Shown: positions 19,816 through 28,507 of the stretch, one piece after another
Layout of the letters: each line of letters opens with the position of its first letter
Numbering within the stretch: the first letter of the stretch is position 1
Assembly: GCA_020047815.1 (NCBI GenBank)
Contig: JAIFNG010000117.1
Coordinates: 1 to 50,010 of the forward strand
Direction: 5' to 3'
From: Anaerolinea sp.
GTDB taxonomy: Bacteria > Chloroflexota > Anaerolineae > Anaerolineales > Villigracilaceae
Length of the DNA: 50,010 nt
The notes under the pieces: generated by a model
Database searches by the model: none
The model's input: only the letters and a program-made list of their open reading frames with translations
Told to the model about the DNA's origin: nothing
Made by a program: the position numbers and the translations under genes

Positions 19816-21056
19816 AAGAACGAACTTATACTTCGAACAATGGCGCCGGGATTTTCCGCGGTTTTGACATGCCTCTGCTTGTTGTCGTTGTGACGTTGAC
19901 TGTTTTTGGGCTTGCCATGTTGTACTCTGCTTCATGGGATTTCTCTCTTGGTGCTTATGACGATGCGATGTACATGTTTAACCGTCAGCTTACCTGGCTT
20001 GGACTGGGTATTGTTATTGCGGTTATTCTTGCATTCTTTGATTATCACCACTGGCGCCAATTAGTTGTGCCCATTATGGCAATTACCATCATCCTGTTGA
20101 TTACCGTATTGTTAATGAACGGCATCCGCTTTGGTGCGAAACGCGCAATCATGGGCGGGTCAATTCAGCCTTCGGAACTGGCAAAACTGGTTTCGATCTT
20201 GTATATCAGCATTTGGCTGTATGCCAAACGCGAACAGCTGCACGATGTTTCTCTCGGATTGATTCCATTGGGTGTGATCCTGGGCATAATCGGCGGTTTG
20301 ATTTACCAACAGCCTGATCTAAGTGCGGCCGCCACCGTGTTGATTCTTGGCGGACTACTCTTTTTTCTTGCTGGGGGTGATTTAAAGCAGATCGGCGGGC
20401 TTCTTGTGATTGCCGTTATTGCAGCCTGGTTTGTCTCATCCATCAGTTTGACGGGTCAACAGCGCGTTGCCGATTTTATGGCGGGAATCAAGGACCCATT
20501 GCAGGCTTCATATCACGTGCGCCGTTCTTTTGAGGCAATTGTCAGCGGCGGATGGTTTGGTGTGGGACTGGGGCAGTCGCAGTCCAAACTCACCGGTTTG
20601 CCTGTGCCGCCAACCGATAGCGTCTTTGCGGTGGTTGTCGAAGAGCTTGGATGGTTTGGGGCAGTTGGGTTGATTGGTTTGTATGGTTTTCTCGTTTGGC
20701 GCGGTTTGGTTATTGCACGCCGCGCGCCTGATATGCTTGGCACCCTGCTTGCTTCGGGTGTTGCAATTTGGATCGGATTTGAAGCGTTGTTGAACATGGC
20801 GGTGATGGTTGGCCTTCTGCCATTTGCAGGCAATGCGTTACCGTTTATCAGCGCGGGCGGGTCCAACATGGTTGCTACCTGTGCTTCGCTGGGTATCCTT
20901 TTTAATATTTCCCGCCAAAAAGGCGAAGGTACGATTTCAGATGATGAATGGAGGTCTTATAGTGCGGTTGCTAATTTGCGCTGGTGGGACGGGCGGCGGG
21001 GTGTATCCCGCGCTCGCCGTGCACAGCGCACTAACCAGTCAACAACCCAAAAGTGA
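19794..21056 (+). CDS. ftsW: Septal glycosyltransferase FtsW (SEDS family)
   Basis: 420 residues, about ten membrane helices. Lipid II polymerase of the divisome, partner of FtsI. Seen: LYSASWDFSL after the first helix, GAKRAIMGGSIQPSELAKL (family form W...G...QPSE.xK), QPDLSAAATVLI, the extracellular SYHVRRSFEAIVSGGWFGVGLGQSQ loop region (split here to its ends), DSVFAVVVEELGWFGA, and GNALPFISAGGSNMVA. The last 31 codons overlap murG in another frame and encode a basic cytoplasmic tail. RodA is the alternative SEDS identity, but the dcw position favours FtsW. The start at 19794 lies inside murD, downstream of AGAGAGGAG. Confidence 0.92.
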   Translation: MGTGTFVKERTYTSNNGAGIFRGFDMPLLVVVVTLTVFGLAMLYSASWDFSLGAYDDAMYMFNRQLTWLGLGIVIAVILAFFDYHHWRQLVVPIMAITIILLITVLLMNGIRFGAKRAIMGGSIQPSELAKLVSILYISIWLYAKREQLHDVSLGLIPLGVILGIIGGLIYQQPDLSAAATVLILGGLLFFLAGGDLKQIGGLLVIAVIAAWFVSSISLTGQQRVADFMAGIKDPLQASYHVRRSFEAIVSGGWFGVGLGQSQSKLTGLPVPPTDSVFAVVVEELGWFGAVGLIGLYGFLVWRGLVIARRAPDMLGTLLASGVAIWIGFEALLNMAVMVGLLPFAGNALPFISAGGSNMVATCASLGILFNISRQKGEGTISDDEWRSYSAVANLRWWDGRRGVSRARRAQRTNQSTTQK

Positions 21057-22059
21057 AGTCCTCTGGGTTGGCGGTGAAGGCGGCATGGAAGAGGAACTTG
21101 TGAAGCGCGCGGGCATCCCGTTTCGTTCCATTCCTGCCGCGGGCGTGCACGGCGTTGGCTTGCACGCACTTCCTGGCAACGTTGCGAAACTTATTCGTGG
21201 CGTGCTGGCTTCGCGCCGAATTTTGCGCGAATTCAAGCCCAATGTGCTTTTCTTTACTGGTGGTTTTGTCGCCGCGCCAATGGCTGTCGCTGGAATGAAT
21301 ATTCCCACCGCTTTGTATGTGCCTGATATTGAGCCCGGCCTCGCGCTTAAATTCCTTTCTCGTTTTGCAGATATTGTGACAGTGACTGCTGCTGAATCGA
21401 AGAGGTATTTTCAACACCCGGGTCGAATTGTTCTTGCTGGTTATCCGCTTCGCTCCGATCTTTCACGCTGGACGCGGGATAAAGCCATTTCTTACTTTGG
21501 GCTTGAATCCATAGCTCCCACCTTGCTAGTCACTGGTGGAAGCAAGGGCGCGCGCTCGATCAATATGGCGGTCTTAAAGCATCTTGCTGAATTGTTGGGA
21601 GTTGCACAAGTTATTCACATTACAGGTTCATTGGATTGGGAGGTTGTCAAGAGAACTGCACAGGAGCTTCCTGCGCAGTTGAAATCCCGATACCATATTA
21701 TGCCATATCTACATGACATGGGAGCCGCGCTTGCTGCAGCCGATTTGGTTCTCTCACGTGCGGGTGCATCCACATTGGGGGAATATCCATTGTTTGGCCT
21801 CCCTGCCGTGTTGGTGCCATATCCCTATGCCTGGCGTTATCAAAAGGTCAACGCTGATTTCCTCACCGAGCGAAATGCAGCTGTTATTTTACAGGATGAA
21901 TTATTGGACGATAAATTATTAAGTGTTCTGATGGATTTGTTGCTAAACAAACATAAACTCGAAGCCATGCATGCCGCAGCCAATAAATTATCACACCCAA
22001 GTGCTGCAGCCGTGATCGCCAGTCAATTGTTTGAACTGGCGGGAGGGCAATCCCTATGA
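20962..22059 (+). CDS. murG: Lipid II-forming GlcNAc transferase MurG
   Basis: 365 residues. Transfers GlcNAc from UDP-GlcNAc to lipid I on the inner membrane face. GT-B fold: N-domain start VRLLICAGGTGGGVYPA, FFTGGFVAAP, and C-domain LLVTGGSKGARSIN, YLHDMGAALAAADLVLSRAG and LPAVLVPYPYAWRYQKVNA. GTG start 20962 has a strong GGAGGT site at 20950-20955 and puts the G-loop at residues 8-17. The gene begins 95 bases before ftsW ends. The near-invariant histidine of GGTGGH is glycine here. The stop overlaps the next start (ATGA). Confidence 0.94.
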   Translation: MRLLICAGGTGGGVYPALAVHSALTSQQPKSEVLWVGGEGGMEEELVKRAGIPFRSIPAAGVHGVGLHALPGNVAKLIRGVLASRRILREFKPNVLFFTGGFVAAPMAVAGMNIPTALYVPDIEPGLALKFLSRFADIVTVTAAESKRYFQHPGRIVLAGYPLRSDLSRWTRDKAISYFGLESIAPTLLVTGGSKGARSINMAVLKHLAELLGVAQVIHITGSLDWEVVKRTAQELPAQLKSRYHIMPYLHDMGAALAAADLVLSRAGASTLGEYPLFGLPAVLVPYPYAWRYQKVNADFLTERNAAVILQDELLDDKLLSVLMDLLLNKHKLEAMHAAANKLSHPSAAAVIASQLFELAGGQSL

Positions 22060-22604
22060 TGAGCATTGTTTACCTCTTTTGGATGTATGTCCTGCTTTTT
22101 GCTGTGATCGGAGCCATGAGGGGTTGGGCAAAGGAGTTGATGGTCTCGTTTAGCGTAGTTACAGCTCTTGCAGTAAATTTGTTGCTTGAAAAATACATTC
22201 CTCTTGTGAGAGACCTTGTTGACCCTGCCCAGCCGACTCAGGATGCCCTCAGTGCCCAGTTTTGGATTCGCACCCTGATTCTGATTGCGCTCGTATATTT
22301 TGGCTATCAGACCGTATCCATCTCACGCTTTGCATCCAAAGCAGTGCGTGAGCGTTTGCAGGATGCAATGTTCGGTGCTGTTTTAGGTGGCTTTAATGGA
22401 TATTTGATTGCAGGTTCTGTCCTTTTCTACAATCATATGGCCAATTATCCCTTTCCAGAAATTATCACTCGTGCCACAGACCCTGCTCTAGCCCAGGCAA
22501 TTGATGTGATGATGAAATACATGCCCCCACGGTTTCTTGGCGAACCAGGTATTTATTTCGCAGTCATTATTATTCTTATCTTTATTATTGTGGTGTACAT
22601 CTAG
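22056..22604 (+). CDS. CvpA-like membrane protein within the dcw cluster
   Basis: 182 residues with four to five hydrophobic segments (about 5-20, 28-45, 70-88, 105-130, 162-181). The start VIGAMRGWAKELMVSFSVV resembles the GxxRGxxxE head of the CvpA family, whose members affect envelope functions and colicin V export. ATG overlaps the murG stop, so it is translationally coupled to cell-wall genes. A specific role is not known; it may be a scaffold or a transport helper for precursors. The protein ends abruptly in a membrane helix. Position and coupling are certain; the family call is moderate. Confidence 0.65.
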   Translation: MMSIVYLFWMYVLLFAVIGAMRGWAKELMVSFSVVTALAVNLLLEKYIPLVRDLVDPAQPTQDALSAQFWIRTLILIALVYFGYQTVSISRFASKAVRERLQDAMFGAVLGGFNGYLIAGSVLFYNHMANYPFPEIITRATDPALAQAIDVMMKYMPPRFLGEPGIYFAVIIILIFIIVVYI

Positions 22605-22675
22605 GATTAATTTGGAGTGTGACTGTTTGCTCTCGCAAAGAAGGAGCAAACTTCTACATTCCAGAAGAAACAACT

Positions 22676-24067
22676 ATGACATGCGTTCACTTTATCGGCA
22701 TCGGAGGTTCAGGGCTTTCTGCCATCGCACGCCTGCTCAAAGAGAGCGGGTATGAGGTGACAGGCTCTGACCGCACGCTTTCACAATTTGCACTTGACCT
22801 GCAAAAAGAGGGCGTGCCTGTTTACGTCGGACATCATCCGCTCAACATAGCGGGAGCGGACATGGTCATTCGCTCCTCTGCCGTTGCAGATGATAATCCT
22901 GAAGTGACAGCCGCTCTGCAGAAGGGCATCCCTGTCTACAAGCGCGCGGACTTTTTAGGTCAGTTGATGGCGGAAAAGATGGGTATTGCCGTGGCTGGTA
23001 CGCATGGCAAGACCACCACCACCGCCATGATCGCATGGACGTTGTTCGCGATGGAGCGTGATCCATCCTTCATTGTGGGAGGAACGCTAAATAATTTGAA
23101 GGTAAACGCACGCGCGGGCAAAGGCAATTACTTTGTGATCGAAGCGGATGAATATGACCGCATGTTCTTGGGACTCAAACCGCATATTGCGGTTGTCACC
23201 AATCTGGAGCATGATCACCCTGATTGCTACCCGACTTTTGAAGATATGTACTCCGCCTTCCAGTCTTTTGTGGACTTGCTCCCAGTGGATGGCTCGTTAA
23301 TCGTCTGTGCAGAGGATGATGGCGCTGTATCATTGTTATCTTATGCGCGCCGCAAGGGATTGAACGTGAATTCCTACAGTGTGCAAGGCGAGATGACCAT
23401 CAACAGCCCGCAGTGGATGCAAGCTCGGACGCTAAAGCCAAATCAGCGCGGCGGCTTTGATTTTTCAGCGACCACCAATATGAGTACGGCAGCGGCGACG
23501 GCGGTAAATGTCTCTTTGCAAGTCCCTGGTGTGCATAATGTCCGTAATGCGCTTGCTACATTGTCTGTGATCGCGGCGCTGGGGCTTCCGCTTCAAGAGG
23601 CGGCAGATGTGTTGAGTCAGTTTACGGGCACGGGCCGCCGTTTCGAAGTACGCGGCGAGATCGATGGCGTAATTGTGATTGACGATTATGCACACCATCC
23701 AACAGAAATCCGCGCTACTCTGGCAGGAGCAAAAGCTCGTTACCCTGGACGCCGCATTTTGGCGGTCTGGCAGCCTCATACTTACTCGCGTACGCAGGCT
23801 TTGTTCTTTGAATTTTCCCGTGCATTTGGTGATGCGAATGAAGTTCTCGTTACCGAAGTTTATGCCTCACGTGAAGGAAAACAGGAATTTTCCTCCGCCG
23901 AGGTGGTTAGCGCCATGCCCCATCCATCGGTGCGTTACAGTGGTTCGATTCAAGATACAACTGAATATTTGTTGAAAAATCTTCGCATAGGCGATGTGCT
24001 TCTTGTTCTTTCCGCCGGCGATGCTGACCAGATCAGTACGGAAGTATTGAGGAGGTTATCATTATGA
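22676..24067 (+). CDS. murC: UDP-N-acetylmuramate:L-alanine ligase MurC
   Basis: 463 residues. First peptide-adding ligase of peptidoglycan synthesis. Seen: VHFIGIGGSGLSAIARLL, SSAVADDNPEV, P-loop GIAVAGTHGKTTTTAM, EADEYDRMFLGLKP, VVTNLEHDHPDCYPTFED, VPGVHNVRNALA, VIDDYAHHPTEI and AVWQPHTYSRT. The YAHHPTEI motif and N-terminal GIGGSG mark MurC. EADEYDRMF resembles the Mpl recycling ligase form more than the ESDEDDGSF common in MurC. I use ATG 22676, which starts right at the Rossmann strand; a GTG at 22619 is in frame but lacks homology. The 71-base gap upstream is the largest between murF and ftsA. Confidence 0.93.
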   Translation: MTCVHFIGIGGSGLSAIARLLKESGYEVTGSDRTLSQFALDLQKEGVPVYVGHHPLNIAGADMVIRSSAVADDNPEVTAALQKGIPVYKRADFLGQLMAEKMGIAVAGTHGKTTTTAMIAWTLFAMERDPSFIVGGTLNNLKVNARAGKGNYFVIEADEYDRMFLGLKPHIAVVTNLEHDHPDCYPTFEDMYSAFQSFVDLLPVDGSLIVCAEDDGAVSLLSYARRKGLNVNSYSVQGEMTINSPQWMQARTLKPNQRGGFDFSATTNMSTAAATAVNVSLQVPGVHNVRNALATLSVIAALGLPLQEAADVLSQFTGTGRRFEVRGEIDGVIVIDDYAHHPTEIRATLAGAKARYPGRRILAVWQPHTYSRTQALFFEFSRAFGDANEVLVTEVYASREGKQEFSSAEVVSAMPHPSVRYSGSIQDTTEYLLKNLRIGDVLLVLSAGDADQISTEVLRRLSL

Positions 24068-24981
24068 CGACCCCCGCCCGCTTTATTGATGTGTTGTGTC
24101 TCAAGTTTGGTGCTGCAGTGCAGGAGAATATCCCCCTTGCGCCATACACATCTGCGCGGATTGGCGGTAAAGCGGATATTTTTGTTACGGTCAAAACTGC
24201 TACTGAGTTAATGGATGCTATACAGGTACTCTGGGATTACGATATGCCTTATTATATTTTAGGTGGTGGATCGAATGTATTGGTTAGTGATAAAGGTGTG
24301 CGTGGCGTAGTGATTTTGGACCGGGCGAAGGAAGTGATCTTCAATAGTGGGGATCAGCCTACTGTTTGGTGTGAAGCAGGAGTAAATTTTAGTAATCTGG
24401 CAAACCGTTGTGCAGCCAAAGGATTGGCCGGTTTGGAGTGGGCGGCTACGATCCCTGGTACAGTTGGAGGCGCTGTCTATGGAAATGCAGGTGCGTTTGA
24501 CGGAGAACTGTCCAAAAATTTGATATGGACCGAGGTGTTGACTAAAACCGGATGTGAGAAATTAACCCCTGAACAAATGGAATATGGTTATCGTACCAGT
24601 ATTTTGAAGCGTGGTGAAATTAAGGCAATTGTTATTTCGGCGTTGTTGAGATTAAAAAATTCAAGTAAAGAGGAAGTGTCTGCTAAAATCAATGAATTCA
24701 GTGAGCGCCGAAAGTCCGCACAGCCGCCTGGTGCGAGCATGGGATCCATGTTCAAAAACCCTGCGGGTGACAAAGCAGGTCGTTTAATCGAAGCTGCGGG
24801 TCTCAAGGGTGTCCGCATCGGCAACGCTGAGATCAGCACGAAGCACGGTAATTTTTTTATAAATCATGGAGAGACCAAGGCGGAAGATGTTCGCGCCTTG
24901 ATTAAATTGACACAGGAAACCGTTTTCACAAAATACGGTATTGAACTTGAGTTGGAAGTTGAACTTGCAGGAGAATGGTAA
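24064..24981 (+). CDS. murB: UDP-N-acetylenolpyruvoylglucosamine reductase MurB
   Basis: 305 residues. FAD-dependent reduction of UDP-GlcNAc-enolpyruvate to UDP-MurNAc. Seen: SARIGGKADIFVTVK, LGGGSNVLVSDKGVRGVVIL, GLEWAATIPGTVGGAVYGNA, YGYRTSIL, PPGASMGSMFKNP with the proton-donor serine, AGRLIEAAGLKGVRIG, and a C-terminal glutamate in YGIELELEVELAGEW. It lacks the extra C-terminal domain of E. coli MurB, so it is the type IIa form. ATG overlaps the murC stop. Confidence 0.95.
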   Translation: MTTPARFIDVLCLKFGAAVQENIPLAPYTSARIGGKADIFVTVKTATELMDAIQVLWDYDMPYYILGGGSNVLVSDKGVRGVVILDRAKEVIFNSGDQPTVWCEAGVNFSNLANRCAAKGLAGLEWAATIPGTVGGAVYGNAGAFDGELSKNLIWTEVLTKTGCEKLTPEQMEYGYRTSILKRGEIKAIVISALLRLKNSSKEEVSAKINEFSERRKSAQPPGASMGSMFKNPAGDKAGRLIEAAGLKGVRIGNAEISTKHGNFFINHGETKAEDVRALIKLTQETVFTKYGIELELEVELAGEW

Positions 24982-24982
24982 T

Positions 24983-26098
24983 TTGAAGAAACTTCGTGTT
25001 GCAATTCTATTTGGCGGTCGGTCCGGCGAACATGATGTCTCGCTTATGTCCGCGCGTTCCGTGCTTGCCGCATTGGATTTAGAACGCTATGAAGTGATTC
25101 AAATTGGTATTACCTTGGATGGAAATTGGCTATATGGTACGAATACGCTGGATGCATTTGAAAGGCATGATTTTTCCAACCTCACTTCAGTTATTCCTCC
25201 AACAGAACCCGGCTCTCACAACTCTCTGTATCTCATTAACTCTTCGAGCATGGGGATTAAACTTTCGATCCTCTCCGGGGTGGATGTATTCTTTCCTGTC
25301 CTGCACGGTCCTTTTGGCGAAGACGGCACGATGCAGGGACTATTCGAACTGGCGGATTCGGCTTACGTGGGCGCAGGCGTAGTCGGTTCTTCTGTAGGCA
25401 TGGATAAGGGAATATTCAAGGACGTAATGCGCGCGAATGGCATCCCAATTGTTGAGTCGTTGCTAATTTTGCGGAATGAGATTGAAAGTGATATGAGCGC
25501 TGTCATCGAAAAAATCGAGAAGATGGGTGCGTATCCCTTCTTTGCCAAGCCCGCCAACCTTGGATCTTCGATTGGAATTAGCAAATGCAATTCACGCTCC
25601 GACCTAAGTGAAGGGCTGATGGAAGCCGCACGTTTTGACCGCCGCATTATTGTAGAGCATGGCGTATCCAACGTGCGTGAGATCGAAGTTAGTGTGTTGG
25701 GTAATGAAGACCCACGAGCCTCTGTATGTGGTGAAGTTTTGCCAAGCCGCGAGTTTTACTCTTACGAATCAAAATATATGGATGGTACATCTGGATTAAT
25801 CATCCCATCGCAATTGCCAGTCGAGGTGAGTGACAATATCCGTGAATATGCCGTACGCGCTTACAAAGCCATTGATTGCGCAGGCATGGCTCGCGCCGAT
25901 TTCTTCATTGACGGAAAGACCAATCGAATCTATTTGAACGAGTTGAATACGCTGCCAGGATTCACGTCCATCAGTATGTACCCAAAATTATGGCAAGCGA
26001 GCGGCTTGCCATATCCACAGCTTGTTGATCGCCTGATCGAACTCGCCCTCGAGCGCAAAGCACAGCGCGATCACACTGAACATATGAGGACGGCATGA
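24983..26098 (+). CDS. ddl: D-alanine-D-alanine ligase
   Basis: 371 residues. ATP-grasp enzyme joining two D-Ala. Seen: RVAILFGGRSGEHDVSLMSA, VFFPVLHGPFGEDGTMQGLF, SVGMDKGIFKDVMRANGIP, FFAKPANLGSSIGISK, the omega loop EFYSYESKYMDGTSG, and LNELNTLPGFTSISMYPKLW. The Tyr/Lys omega loop fits a D-Ala-D-Ala enzyme rather than a VanA-type D-Ala-D-Lac ligase. I place the start at TTG 24983, with AGGAG at 24969-24973, because it begins exactly at KKLRVAILFGG; ATG 24941 would lie 41 bases inside murB. The stop overlaps the ftsQ start. Confidence 0.94.
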   Translation: MKKLRVAILFGGRSGEHDVSLMSARSVLAALDLERYEVIQIGITLDGNWLYGTNTLDAFERHDFSNLTSVIPPTEPGSHNSLYLINSSSMGIKLSILSGVDVFFPVLHGPFGEDGTMQGLFELADSAYVGAGVVGSSVGMDKGIFKDVMRANGIPIVESLLILRNEIESDMSAVIEKIEKMGAYPFFAKPANLGSSIGISKCNSRSDLSEGLMEAARFDRRIIVEHGVSNVREIEVSVLGNEDPRASVCGEVLPSREFYSYESKYMDGTSGLIIPSQLPVEVSDNIREYAVRAYKAIDCAGMARADFFIDGKTNRIYLNELNTLPGFTSISMYPKLWQASGLPYPQLVDRLIELALERKAQRDHTEHMRTA

Positions 26099-27087
26099 GC
26101 GAAACGAAGGATTTATCCCGCTCCGATGTCGCCCGCCAGCGCCGGGCAAAACGTGTAGTCAAGGAATTGGCACAAACCAGTAAGCGTGCCCTAAAGCCCG
26201 CTGTGACGGTTTCTGCTCGAGTGGCATCACCCAATATTCCCACACGCAGGCAAGTTGTCAAACCGCGGCGTTTTAATATTGCAATGGGTATGCCGGATAT
26301 TAATTTACATAGACCCACTGTCCCCCACCTGCATGCCAGTTGGAGGCTTGGATCTGTTTTTATCATTATCCTGATTGGGCTGGCGCTTTACCTTTCGCTT
26401 TCAATGCCATATTTCCGTGTTTCTAATATCACGATGGATGGGAACAGCCGGATCACCCACGAGGAAATCGAAACGGTACTGGGTGTACTTGGCCAATCCA
26501 TTTTTACGGTTCACCCCGATGAAGTGGAAACCCGCCTGCGGATGAATTTTCCTGAAGTGCTTTCAGCACAGGTGAATGTCTATTTGCCGAATCATGTTTA
26601 TCTCACATTAACAGAACGTGAACCTGTCATCCTTTGGCAGCAAGGTGATGGTTATACCTGGATTGATTCGGCGGGTATAGCATTTCGACCGCGCGGTTTT
26701 GTGACAGGACTTGTTCTTGTTAATGGTTTGGTCTCTCCCCCCGCTGGACCTTCGTCATTGGAAGACCCTTTTGCTCCGTCACCTTACATGCAAAAAGAAT
26801 TAGTGGATTCGATTCTCCTGCTTGCTCCGCATGTGCCAGCTGACTCAACAATGGTTTTTGATAGCACCTTTGGACTTGGCTGGACAGATAGTCGCGGTTG
26901 GAAATCTTTCTTCGGCACCAGCGCAGAAGACATGCCTTTGAAGGTGCGTGTTTATCAAACTTTGGTGGCGTCGCTTGTTAGCCGTGGCGTATCTCCCACA
27001 CTTATCAATGTGATGTATCCCGATGCTCCATTTTATCGGGTAGTTGCAGTAGAAGAAAATGAGTTGACCATGGATAGCGGACAGTAA
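26095..27087 (+). CDS. ftsQ: Division protein FtsQ (POTRA domain)
   Basis: 330 residues. About 80 basic cytoplasmic residues, one helix (about 88-106, FIIILIGLALYLSL), then the POTRA domain starting YFRVSNITMDGNSRITHEEI and the FtsQ/DivIB beta domain with LTEREPVILWQQGDGYTWID. FtsQ recruits FtsB/FtsL and thereby FtsWI to the septum. The position between ddl and ftsA is the canonical one. ATG overlaps the ddl stop; four bases separate it from ftsA. Confidence 0.9.
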   Translation: MSETKDLSRSDVARQRRAKRVVKELAQTSKRALKPAVTVSARVASPNIPTRRQVVKPRRFNIAMGMPDINLHRPTVPHLHASWRLGSVFIIILIGLALYLSLSMPYFRVSNITMDGNSRITHEEIETVLGVLGQSIFTVHPDEVETRLRMNFPEVLSAQVNVYLPNHVYLTLTEREPVILWQQGDGYTWIDSAGIAFRPRGFVTGLVLVNGLVSPPAGPSSLEDPFAPSPYMQKELVDSILLLAPHVPADSTMVFDSTFGLGWTDSRGWKSFFGTSAEDMPLKVRVYQTLVASLVSRGVSPTLINVMYPDAPFYRVVAVEENELTMDSGQ

Positions 27088-27091
27088 ACAG

Positions 27092-28336
27092 ATGGATGAA
27101 ATTGTTGTTGGTATTGACGTAGGAACTACAAAGATCTGTACCCTGGTTGGGCGGGTGGAGAGTGCTGACTCCATTCGCATTCTGGGTGTGGGTATTGAGC
27201 CCTCGGATGGAATCCGCAAGGGTATCATTGTAGATCTGGCTGCGGCGTCAAAAGCCATTAAACGTTCTGTGGAGAAAGCTGAAAGTACCTCTGGTTTGGA
27301 GATCACCACTGCCCTGGTCAGCCTGGCGGGTGCACATGTCTCATCTGTCAACAGTCGTGGCGCCACCGGTGTACCAGGCGGAATCATTGACGCAACAGAT
27401 ATTGCCCGCGCGCTTGAACAGGCGCAAGCGGTTGCCATTCCGTATGATCGCGAGATCGTGCATGTAATTCACCGTGGTATGACCGTGGACGGGCAGGAAG
27501 GTGTTCGCACTCCTGTTGGAATGCATGGATATAAGATCGAAGTCGAGACACATATCATCACTGCAGCAGGTGCGACTGTAGACAACCTTCGCCAGTGCGT
27601 TGGTGCGGCTGGGGTTGAAATTCAGCAATTTGTTTTAAATCCACTAGCATCGGCTGAAGTGGTTTTGACTGAACAGGAGCGTCAGATGGGTGTTGCAGTC
27701 TGTGATATTGGTGGTGGTACCACTGATCTGGCAATCTATGTTGATGGTGATGTATGGCACACAATGGTGCTTGCCGTGGGTGGAAATCATGTTACACAGG
27801 ATATCGCACATGGCTTGCGCCTGCCCACATCCCAGGCGGAGGATGTGAAAAAGCAGCAAGGTCACGCCCTCCGGTCTGAGGTCGGCAGCGAAGAGTATTT
27901 CTCCATCCGCCCGTTTGGCGAGGACCACGATGTCAGGATAAATCGACAGGATTTGGCGCATATCATTGAAGCACGCGTCGAGGAGATCTTTAACCTGATT
28001 ATGCAGGAAATAAAACGATCCGGATACGATGGTTTGCTTCCTGCCGGCATGGTACTAACGGGTGGTACATCTGCATTGCCCGGTATCAAGCGCGTTGCCA
28101 GTGAAGTTTTGGGTATGTCCGTTCGCACTGCACAGCCGGAAAATCTAACCGGACTTGTGGATAAGCTGAGTTCGCCTGCCTATTCCACCGGTGTTGGGTT
28201 ACTACGCTGGGCAGCAACTATGAGAGAACACGATGTAATGAATTCTAACGATAGCAGAAGCCGCCGCAGGTCAAGAGGAGATAAAAATATGGATTTTGAT
28301 GCAATTAAAAATTGGATGAAACGTTTGCTACCCTAG
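27092..28336 (+). CDS. ftsA: Cell division protein FtsA
   Basis: 414 residues. Actin-like ATPase that ties FtsZ filaments to the membrane. Seen: phosphate-1 motif IVVGIDVGTTKICTLVG, the 1C-domain SLAGAHVSSVNSRG, phosphate-2 VCDIGGGTTDLAIYVDG, and adenosine motif GMVLTGGTSALPGIK. The C-terminus DFDAIKNWMKRLLP is an amphipathic helix of the FtsA membrane-targeting type, preceded by a basic linker. Its stop is 171 bases before ftsZ, so ftsZ may be partly independent. Confidence 0.95.
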   Translation: MDEIVVGIDVGTTKICTLVGRVESADSIRILGVGIEPSDGIRKGIIVDLAAASKAIKRSVEKAESTSGLEITTALVSLAGAHVSSVNSRGATGVPGGIIDATDIARALEQAQAVAIPYDREIVHVIHRGMTVDGQEGVRTPVGMHGYKIEVETHIITAAGATVDNLRQCVGAAGVEIQQFVLNPLASAEVVLTEQERQMGVAVCDIGGGTTDLAIYVDGDVWHTMVLAVGGNHVTQDIAHGLRLPTSQAEDVKKQQGHALRSEVGSEEYFSIRPFGEDHDVRINRQDLAHIIEARVEEIFNLIMQEIKRSGYDGLLPAGMVLTGGTSALPGIKRVASEVLGMSVRTAQPENLTGLVDKLSSPAYSTGVGLLRWAATMREHDVMNSNDSRSRRRSRGDKNMDFDAIKNWMKRLLP

Positions 28337-28344
28337 TATATTTT

Positions 28345-28420
28345 CGTCCTGAGCGGTTTCGAAGGACAGCTTTACACATGCTTCTGAATTTCAACAACGG
28401 TATAAAAAGAAAAAGCATGT
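28345..28420. repeat. Inverted repeats in the ftsA-ftsZ gap
   Basis: GTCCT-GAGCGGTTTCGA-AGGAC (28346-28367) resembles the GTCCTGAGC...TCGAAGGAC interspersed repeat found in many bacterial genomes. A second arm pair, ACATGCTT (28376-28383) and AAGCATGT (28413-28420), has a 29-base loop and is followed by TTTTCG. It may attenuate read-through from ftsA into ftsZ. Neither is a textbook terminator. Confidence 0.45.
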
Positions 28421-28507
28421 TTTCGCTCAGTACGGATTGTTTATCAACCCTTTTTAAAATCGTCATTCTCGTTTAAGATATGGCATATTCCTTGCCAGGA
28501 GGAACAA

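Noticed and set aside
25750..25800. Possibility that ddl is a VanA-type D-Ala-D-Lac ligase
   Set aside because: The omega loop has FYSYESKY, the Tyr/Lys form of D-Ala-D-Ala ligases, and the gene sits inside dcw without vanH or vanX.
28260..28336. Possible separate small gene at the end of ftsA (ATG at 28290 after AGGAG)
   Set aside because: The AGGAG and ATG are in the ftsA frame and encode its amphipathic C-terminal helix; it is part of FtsA.
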